A stretch of 64,000 nucleotides of DNA from Candidatus Tumulicola sp. (GTDB taxonomy: Bacteria > Vulcanimicrobiota > Vulcanimicrobiia > Vulcanimicrobiales > Vulcanimicrobiaceae), in assembly GCA_036490475.1 (NCBI GenBank), contig DASXDT010000005.1:1-64000 (forward strand), in the 5' to 3' direction. Positions 57,911 to 64,000 of this stretch are shown here, one piece after another. The notes beneath the pieces were generated by a model that was not told the origin of the DNA, ran no database searches, and saw only the letters and a list, made by a program, of their open reading frames with translations. Within the stretch, counting starts at the first letter, position 1. The number at the start of each line of letters is the position of its first letter. The translations under genes were made by a program, and so were the position numbers.

Positions 57911-58417
57911 GTGAGAAGATCGCTATTTTTCGTTCTAGCACTCGCTTTGACGGCAGCCGGCTCGACTGGCTTGGCCGCGCGGGCTTCGTCGAACGACTCC
58001 GCCGCGATCGCAGCGCTGTACAAGCAGTTCGGCGTTGCGTTCGAACACAAAGATCTCGCCGGGATTATGTCGGTTTACGTGCCGGGCGACAGCCTCTTCG
58101 TTTATGATGTCGGGCCGCCTCGCGAACACCGCGGCTGGAACGACTATCGTGAGGATTGGAAGCAGCTCTTCGCGGGGTTCAAGGACAATCCGACCTTCGA
58201 GATCATCGATTTCGGAATGACGATCGACGGCGATGTCGCTTTCACGCATGGAGCGCAACGCATAACCGTCAATACGGGCAGAGCCCGCACGACGGTCGTC
58301 GTGCGCGTTACCGACGTCTTGCGCAAGATCAACGGCAAATGGCTGATCGTCCAAGAGCACGTCTCGATCCCGGTGGACCTCGATACCATGAAGCCGGATC
58401 CACTCTCGAAGCCCTAG
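57911..58417 (+). CDS. secreted NTF2-like (DUF4440/SnoaL-type) protein
   Basis: 168 residues from a GTG at 57911 with GGAG six bases upstream. The signal peptide is LFFVLALALTAAGSTGLAA. The body matches the cone-shaped NTF2 fold: AIAALYKQFGVAFEHKDLAG, VFYDVG-type strand and a final VTDVLRKINGKWLIVQEHVS. Family members range from isomerases to non-catalytic binders. The following lipoprotein gene has its own ribosome binding site 140 bases downstream. Confidence 0.8.
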   Translation: MRRSLFFVLALALTAAGSTGLAARASSNDSAAIAALYKQFGVAFEHKDLAGIMSVYVPGDSLFVYDVGPPREHRGWNDYREDWKQLFAGFKDNPTFEIIDFGMTIDGDVAFTHGAQRITVNTGRARTTVVVRVTDVLRKINGKWLIVQEHVSIPVDLDTMKPDPLSKP

Positions 58418-58555
58418 GCCAGTTGCGCGCAACCAGAGAAAGATGACCCAAGTTCCCTAAAGCTACACGTTGACTATCTGGTTGCTCCAGGGTTGCTCGA
58501 AGGTAATTCGAATGGTCATTCGTCTTATCCCGTCACTCAACTAAGGAGCATTGCC

Positions 58556-60073
58556 ATGCGCGCCAAGAGGGTAATTGCATTTCTTTTTAGCGCAGTACTA
58601 CTGAGCGGGTGCGCTTCGTACGGCTCACAGTCACCTATCGATGCCGCGCACGGCGCACGTCATCAAGCGTCGTCAAGTCCGATCCAGCACATCGTCATCA
58701 TCATGCAAGAGAACCGTAGCTTCGACAACATGTTCTACGGCTATCCAGGCGCGAACTATGCGACGCAAGGCACGGGTCACGACGGTACGATCTACCCGCT
58801 CAAACCAATCAACTTAGCGTGGGAACACGATCAGAACCACTTCCATTATCAGTTCCTGGTGGATTACGACAAGGGGAAGAACGACGGCTTCGATCAGCAG
58901 ATCACGGGGCCCAACTATAAGCCGAAGGGCTGTACCGAACTTAACTGGGTCAACCAACCTCGTTGCTTTGCACTCGGCAACAAGCAGGAAGCGGTTCAGC
59001 CGTACACCTACGTTATTCAGAGCCAAATCCAACCGTATTGGGATATGGCCAAGCAGTATGTTCTGGGTGACAACACGTTCGCATCCAACAACGGCCCGAC
59101 GTTCGTTTCGCATCAATATTTGATTGCAGGTCAATCTGGTCAAGCGTCGGAGGTTCCTAGCTCGAATCACGGGGGATGGGGTTGCGATACGAATGGAAGC
59201 CCAACGCCGTACGAGTGGTACTTGCAATACGGCTCTTTCAATCCACCGTGGTACGGCCCGAAGTACGGCAACGAATATCAGGGACCGATTCCGTGCTTCC
59301 CGCTGGGTACGACGGGTCCGTCAGCGACCTATAACACCATCGCAAATGAGTTGGACACTGCCGGTGTAACCTGGCGGTGGTACGTCCAGCCGACATCATC
59401 CACAGACTCTTGGTGGCTTAACGCGTTCGACGCTGTCAAGTCGATTCGCTACGGACCGGATTGGTCGAACGGCGATATTTCCATGCCCGATACTAACGTG
59501 ATAACCGACATCACCAATAACGACCTCCAGCAGGTCACATGGGTAATGCCACACAAGGGCGCGTCCGATCATCCTGGCGGCGCTTCCGACAACTGCGGCC
59601 CAAACTGGGTGGCGGCAATCGTCGATGCGCTCGGTAAGAGTCAATACTGGAAAAACACTGCGATTATCGTCATGTGGGACGAGTGGGGTGGCTGGTACGA
59701 CCACGTTCTTCCCAAGCAATATCCCGATCCAGTGACCGGCGCCTACGAAGGGCTAGGATATCGCATCCCGCTGCTCATCGTGTCACCGTATGCGAAGGCC
59801 GGGTACATCTCACATCAACCGCACGAGATCGCAAGTACGTTGCGCTTCATCGAGCAAACGTTTGGTTTACCATTCCTCGGCCAAGGGACGCAGTATAAGT
59901 TTGCGGATGAGCGGGCCGATGCATTCGACGATGCATTCGACTTTACCCAAAAGCCGATTAAATTCAAAACCATCAAACTGGTGGACGAGCCACCCGTCAA
60001 AAATCAGCCCGCGTGCCCGAAGAACGGTATAGGCTTCACGAAGCAAAAGTGGGGACCGGAAATCGACTACTAG
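58556..60073 (+). CDS. phosphoesterase-family lipoprotein (phospholipase C / acid phosphatase type)
   Basis: 505 residues from the ATG at 58556 with AAGGAG seven bases upstream. The lipobox is VLLSGC. The family motifs are IVIIMQENRSFDNMFYGYPG near the N-terminus, KGASDHPGG and MWDEWGGWYDHVLPKQ near the C-terminal third, followed by RIPLLIVSPYAKAGYI. These match PF04185 enzymes that hydrolyse phosphate esters outside the cell. It probably releases phosphate from lipids or organic phosphates. A second copy lies 219 bases downstream. Confidence 0.9.
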   Translation: MRAKRVIAFLFSAVLLSGCASYGSQSPIDAAHGARHQASSSPIQHIVIIMQENRSFDNMFYGYPGANYATQGTGHDGTIYPLKPINLAWEHDQNHFHYQFLVDYDKGKNDGFDQQITGPNYKPKGCTELNWVNQPRCFALGNKQEAVQPYTYVIQSQIQPYWDMAKQYVLGDNTFASNNGPTFVSHQYLIAGQSGQASEVPSSNHGGWGCDTNGSPTPYEWYLQYGSFNPPWYGPKYGNEYQGPIPCFPLGTTGPSATYNTIANELDTAGVTWRWYVQPTSSTDSWWLNAFDAVKSIRYGPDWSNGDISMPDTNVITDITNNDLQQVTWVMPHKGASDHPGGASDNCGPNWVAAIVDALGKSQYWKNTAIIVMWDEWGGWYDHVLPKQYPDPVTGAYEGLGYRIPLLIVSPYAKAGYISHQPHEIASTLRFIEQTFGLPFLGQGTQYKFADERADAFDDAFDFTQKPIKFKTIKLVDEPPVKNQPACPKNGIGFTKQKWGPEIDY

Positions 60074-60292
60074 CCAAATGATTGACGGGACGAAGGCGTG
60101 TTTGTGATATGCGCCTTCGTACCGTTTGAATGCTCGTTACTTCGCTTCTCAAGAACTTACGTCACTTTTTCCGCTCAAGATTCAAGGAGAGCCCCTGATT
60201 GCGCCTCCATGAGAGTGGTAGAGAAGGCGCCTGCCATGGCTTCCCGCAAGGTCTCGTGAATTGCTTGCTTCCCGTTTGTCCGGAGGTTATTC

Positions 60293-61726
60293 GTGCATAT
60301 CATCCGCGCAATCTTCGCATTCGCGTTCGTCGCGGCGCTGACGGCGTGCAGCTCTACCATCACGACCCCAGGCACGCCACACGCGATACCAAGTTCGAAC
60401 CCGACTGGGTCGATCCGACACGTCGTCATTCTCTTCCAGGAAAACCGTAGCTTTAACACGTTGTTTATGGGATTTCCCGGCGCGGAGACCAACAGGGCAG
60501 GCGCATGCAGACGCTGGAAGTCGTCATACGGGAAAGTGTACTGCCCAGAAAATAAACCGGTAACATTGCGCCCGATACTGCTCGAATCCAAGTGCACCGG
60601 CAGCTCTTGCACCGGCCAAACGGATATCGCGCATCAGTATTCCACGTTCGAAATCGAGTCCGACGAGGATCCCGCCACCGGCGTATTGCGGATGGATCGC
60701 TTCGACGCCATAAGGAAAGGCACGACCGGCTTGGGGCCACCTGCCGGGTTATATCCATACGGTTATGTGATCCCCAGCGAAACGAAAGCGTACTGGGATA
60801 TGGCTTCGCAATACACGCTTGCCGACCACATGTTTTCAACCGAAAAGAGTGACAGTTTTCCTGCGCACCAGGAATTAATAGCAGGGACTACAGCGTTAAA
60901 CGACCACGAATCGCTCGTCGATTCGCCGTCCACGACGCAATGGGGCTGCGATGCTGTGCCGAAGTCGCATACACCGGTACTTTTTAAAGACGGCCGTTAT
61001 GTTGTCAATGGGCCTTTTCCGTGCTTCGACCAATACAAGACTATCGCCGACGTGCTCGACGCTTCGAACGTGTCCTGGAAGTACTACGTCCAAAGCATTA
61101 GCGGTAAGGACAAAGACCTTTCGGGAACCCTCTGGAACGGATTCGACGCGATCAAGGCCGTCCGGTACGGGCCAGATTGGAAGAAAAATATTGTCCATCC
61201 GAACCGCCGAGTAATTGATGATGCCGCTGCAGGCAAACTCGCTGCGGTATCCTGGGTTATCCCAACGCTGTTCGATTCAGACCATCCCGCGTCGGCATGT
61301 CCGAATGGTCCCAACTGGGTATCGCGCGTCGTCAATTCAATCGGCGAGAGCCGCGACTGGAAGAACACCCTCATTCTGATTACTTGGGACGAGTGGGGTG
61401 GTTGGTACGACGGCGTTCCGCCCCCGCAACTCGACTACACGACGTTGGGTATGCGAGTACCCCTTATCATCATTTCGCCGTACGCAAAGAAACATTACGT
61501 TTCCAAAACGCAGTACGAGTTCGGCAGTATTCTGAAGTTCATCGAACAAAACTTCGGAACGGCCTCGCTCGGATCGACCGATGTCCGCGCAAACTCGATC
61601 GGCGACGCACTAGACTTCACGCAACAGCCGTCGGCCTTCAAACCGATACCCGTACCGCCAGCCCAAAATTGCGCCCACCGGAGCAATAGCGAGATAATCG
61701 AAGAAGAGGGTGGGGCTCCCGGATAA
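60293..61726 (+). CDS. second phosphoesterase-family lipoprotein, altered DHV motif
   Basis: 477 residues, GTG start with CGGAGG six bases upstream. The lipobox is AALTAC. Motifs: HVVILFQENRSFNTLFMGFP, FDSDHPASACPNGPNWV and ITWDEWGGWYDGVPPPQ. The usual D-H-V of the last motif is D-G-V here, while the copy at 58556 keeps His. Activity or metal use may differ. The genes are tandem and diverged. A perfect hairpin at 61743-61775 follows. Confidence 0.88.
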   Translation: MHIIRAIFAFAFVAALTACSSTITTPGTPHAIPSSNPTGSIRHVVILFQENRSFNTLFMGFPGAETNRAGACRRWKSSYGKVYCPENKPVTLRPILLESKCTGSSCTGQTDIAHQYSTFEIESDEDPATGVLRMDRFDAIRKGTTGLGPPAGLYPYGYVIPSETKAYWDMASQYTLADHMFSTEKSDSFPAHQELIAGTTALNDHESLVDSPSTTQWGCDAVPKSHTPVLFKDGRYVVNGPFPCFDQYKTIADVLDASNVSWKYYVQSISGKDKDLSGTLWNGFDAIKAVRYGPDWKKNIVHPNRRVIDDAAAGKLAAVSWVIPTLFDSDHPASACPNGPNWVSRVVNSIGESRDWKNTLILITWDEWGGWYDGVPPPQLDYTTLGMRVPLIIISPYAKKHYVSKTQYEFGSILKFIEQNFGTASLGSTDVRANSIGDALDFTQQPSAFKPIPVPPAQNCAHRSNSEIIEEEGGAPG

Positions 61727-61742
61727 CTCCGTATCGCTTTTT

Positions 61743-61775
61743 GCGGCCGGCACTTCTCTCAAATATGCCGGCCGC
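61743..61775 (+). terminator. GC-rich hairpin after the phosphoesterase gene
   Basis: GCGGCCGGCA (61743-61752) and TGCCGGCCGC (61766-61775) form a perfect 10-bp stem with a 13-base loop. It begins 17 bases after the stop. There is no T tract, so it may act as a pause, an mRNA stabiliser or a factor-dependent terminator. Confidence 0.5.
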
Positions 61776-61923
61776 GGCAGAGGCGCAGCGCCGTCCGCGC
61801 CGCAAGCGTCTCCAAACAACGTAAGGCCGCGATTGCGACAGTTGCGCAACTGGCGTGCTCTTGCTGAATAAAGCGACCACGGTCTCTTGCAACAAGCTTC
61901 AGCTTACCGGTACGATTCGGTCT

Positions 61924-63072
61924 ATGCTACTGCTTAATCGGCCAGTTTCTATGCTGGTCCTCATCGGGCTCGGCTCTATGTCGGGCTGCGCTATGCCTGC
62001 GAGCGGCGGAGCGCCACCAACAGAACCCATCCAGGCTGGAACCGCGGCTGCTGCAAACATATTGTCGAGTAAAGCGACGTTTCCGCCGGGAGATGGATTT
62101 CTTTTTGTCGGTAACAACGATGGAAATAACAAGCTTGGAAGTGTCAGTGTTTATGACAGCACCGATGGTAAAATGCCAGCGAAGATCATCGAGAACGATA
62201 TTTCTGACCCGGATAGTTTTGCCGTAGCTCAAAACGGAGACTTATACGTATCGAACAATGGAAACGTTAACTTCCCGGGTAGCATCGTTCAATATGCTGG
62301 TCACTCTGGAAAGGTAGTCCGTACGATCACAAATGGTATTTCGCATCCTGACGGTCTAGCATTGGACACCTCGGGTAACGTGTACGCAGCAAACTTCGAG
62401 GGCAACGCCATCACAGTGTATGGGAGCCAGGGCACTCAGCCCACAAAAACCATCACAGACGGTGTATCGATGCCAGAATCAATGTTGTTCGATGCAAAGG
62501 GCGACCTCTTTGTCTCGAATTTTGCGGCGCTAGAAAAGGGTCACCAGAAACCAGGTTGGGTTTCTGAGTACGCGCCTAATACTTTGAAACTGCTTGCCAG
62601 ATTTGCGAGCGGCCTCGAAACGCCGGGAGCGATTGCTCTTAACTCGTCGAACAGCCTGCTTGCGGTCGGCGATACTCACTCGAACCGGATTTTAGAATAC
62701 GATGTCTCCGCGGTGAAACTCGTCAGAACGATCACCAAGGATATTGCGTATCCGGAAAGCGCCGCGTTTGACGCTAGCGACAATTTGTACGTGCTATCTG
62801 ACGGATATGGGAAGTTCGGCACCGGTGCAGTGTTGGTGTTTCCGTCCGGGAGTTCGAAGCCAACAGCTAAGATCACGGAAGGTGTTCACTATCCAAGTTC
62901 GATGAAACTTGATAGCGAAGGGGATGTCTACGTCTCGAATCTAAAAAAATGCTTGGTGCACGGGCCCTGCAATGATGGATCAGTGTCGATCTACACTGCG
63001 CAGTCGTTCAAGCTCGCCGAGCAGATTCAAAAGGGCCTTAACGGCGCCGCAACTCTGATGTTGGGTAAGTAA
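61924..63072 (+). CDS. NHL-repeat-type lipoprotein
   Basis: 382 residues if started at the ATG at 61924 (GTG 61855 and ATG 61951 are alternatives; none has a good ribosome binding site). Lipobox-like SMSGC. The mature protein is a series of about six blades with the pattern ..P..LA.D..GN.YVSN....I.VY (for example PDGLALDTSGNVYAANFEGN and PSSMKLDSEGDVYVSNLKKC). An extracellular NHL propeller of unknown ligand. It looks less GC-rich than its neighbours. Confidence 0.8.
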   Translation: MLLLNRPVSMLVLIGLGSMSGCAMPASGGAPPTEPIQAGTAAAANILSSKATFPPGDGFLFVGNNDGNNKLGSVSVYDSTDGKMPAKIIENDISDPDSFAVAQNGDLYVSNNGNVNFPGSIVQYAGHSGKVVRTITNGISHPDGLALDTSGNVYAANFEGNAITVYGSQGTQPTKTITDGVSMPESMLFDAKGDLFVSNFAALEKGHQKPGWVSEYAPNTLKLLARFASGLETPGAIALNSSNSLLAVGDTHSNRILEYDVSAVKLVRTITKDIAYPESAAFDASDNLYVLSDGYGKFGTGAVLVFPSGSSKPTAKITEGVHYPSSMKLDSEGDVYVSNLKKCLVHGPCNDGSVSIYTAQSFKLAEQIQKGLNGAATLMLGK

Positions 63073-63477
63073 TCTTGCGACTTTCACATAATCAGCACTT
63101 CTTAATTGAGGGCCTGGCCAGCCACTCAGCCGAGGTTCTGTCAATTACTAGTTAGCCGGAGATCGACCATCGTGAACACCGCTTAGATTTGCGACCGAAA
63201 ATATGCGTGCCAAACAGTCTTGCCTGGTCATGAGGACTTTGCCGATGAGTTCTTGTCGTAAACGAGGCTTCATGGCGCTCGCCTTGGACCACGACTCGAA
63301 CGCGGACTCACGCTTCGGCTCCGGTCGCGCGAAATAGCGGGTCTTGCCGATCGACTGCGATGCGGCGAGGCAGGCGTCGATGCAGGGCCGATCTCAGGCG
63401 CAGAAGGTAAACACAACCCCGCCGTGCCTGCGTTGATGCTCTACGGGTGCGTCGCTGCTACGGATTGTTACCGCCCG
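63073..63477. other. 405-base region with a possible minus-strand gene fragment
   Basis: No gene can be assigned confidently. On the minus strand a stop-free frame runs from about 63390 to the TAG at 63148. It reads DRPCIDACLAASQSIGKTRY, FARPEPKRESAFES and onwards, with an internal ATG at 63273. It could be the end of a degraded gene. The rest shows no feature. Confidence 0.4.
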
Positions 63478-64000
63478 CTACCTTGTTATCTCACTTAATA
63501 TATGCCGAGCGTCTCCCGAATCACCCGAACACGGCACCGCGCTCGGAGTCGGGCTGGGAGCCGGGCTCGGATTGTTTGCGATCTCGATGCTGGTGATCTG
63601 CGCGGCTGGATTCAACTGTTGACCGCTGAACAGGGCTGTGTACGTGTTGTCCAAGCATTGCCACGTATTCAAAGTGGGTGACACGTATTGAGGTGGGTTG
63701 CCGCCCCCCGCGCCCATGGAGTCCAGGATGAGCAACTGATTCAGAGTGCTCGCTTGTGTAGTGAACGCATTGTAGGTCCAATTTCTGGCGAGGGGCTGCT
63801 GGCTCGGGTTATTCGCGATAGAAGTGAAAATATTGCGGTCGAAAATCAGGGTGAACTCCGAGCCAGCTCCGTTCTGGTTAAATAAGTATTGAAGTTGTTG
63901 CGGCGTCGTTATTATGTGAACAAACGCCGGTCGAGCATGCGGCTGCGAGGGATTTTTTACGAACTGATAAGCCGCCGCGTAGGTTGAGCCCCCGCTACCA
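63478..64000 (-). CDS. Pro-tailed lipoprotein, family copy 2 (5' end outside window)
   Basis: At least 174 residues, running off the right edge. Reading the minus strand from the window end gives GSGGSTYAAAYQFVKNPSQP and HARPAFVHIITTPQQLQYLF, collinear with the protein at 53101-53868. It continues with LDSMGAGGGNPPQYVSPTLN and the tail NNPSPAPSPTPSAVPCSGDS. An internal ATG at 63735 is not the true start, since homology continues upstream. The two copies are about 10 kb apart and on opposite strands. Confidence 0.8.
   Translation of the reverse strand, partial: GSGGSTYAAAYQFVKNPSQPHARPAFVHIITTPQQLQYLFNQNGAGSEFTLIFDRNIFTSIANNPSQQPLARNWTYNAFTTQASTLNQLLILDSMGAGGGNPPQYVSPTLNTWQCLDNTYTALFSGQQLNPAAQITSIEIANNPSPAPSPTPSAVPCSGDSGDARHILSEITR

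Overview
The window is GC-rich bacterial chromosome, densely packed, with many start/stop overlaps and frequent GTG or TTG starts. It opens inside the 3' end of a 23S rRNA gene followed by 5S rRNA. Several traits suggest an under-characterised phylum of the Candidatus Eremiobacterota (WPS-2) type: an E-type succinate dehydrogenase, ThyX, a BTAD/SARP-like regulator, GloVer and NHL-type lipoproteins, and a dcw cluster reduced to ftsQ-ftsA-ftsZ. That placement is an inference from gene content and has not been computed. No insertion sequence, prophage, CRISPR array or tRNA was recognised.

Layout. 1-485: 23S tail, 5S and a strong terminator. 509-3028: TPR protein, acetyltransferase, SseB-like protein, methyltransferase. 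3009-8426 (minus): a coupled nickel/cobalt-type operon of NicO/RcnA-like transporter, DUF4331 protein, a second DUF4331-like lipoprotein, NiCoT permease and a membrane-anchored TPR protein. 8554-16629: sugar-dehydrogenase-like propeller, Spy/CpxP-like protein, pckA, self-processing P1 peptidase, serine hydrolase and two unknown secreted proteins. 16660-20255 (minus): sdhA-sdhB-HdrB-like subunit. 20460-28589: dnaE, HAD phosphatase, ftsQ, ftsA and an ftsZ with a long Pro-rich N-terminal extension. 28602-30649: thyX and an S41 peptidase. 30646-33588 (minus): a large MalT-ATPase/winged-helix/BTAD regulator. It diverges from a GloVer-repeat lipoprotein gene whose promoter carries two GTAACGG heptamers at an 11-bp period, 8 bp before a TATTAT box. 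That is the architecture of SARP-controlled promoters.

39478-50046 is a continuous 14-gene type IV pilus or competence-pseudopilus operon: short PilB-like ATPase, PilT, PilC, an alternative sigma factor, DUF6941, one prepilin, CcdA-like thiol membrane protein, TPR protein, catalytic-half prepilin peptidase, PilM, N, O, P, Q. Nearly every junction overlaps. It contains everything needed to make and energise one pilus, plus its own sigma factor and a redox membrane protein.

50188-64000 is an accessory envelope region. It holds propeller lipoproteins, two phosphoesterase lipoproteins, a serine hydrolase, NTF2-like and GNAT proteins, a frameshifted paralogue of the PDZ/multi-TM/GAF protein at 37633-39402, and two copies of a Pro-tailed lipoprotein family (the second runs off the window end). 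The most interesting items are the predicted SARP circuit, the sigma/CcdA-equipped pilus operon, the NicO-DUF4331-NiCoT operon and the N-extended FtsZ.
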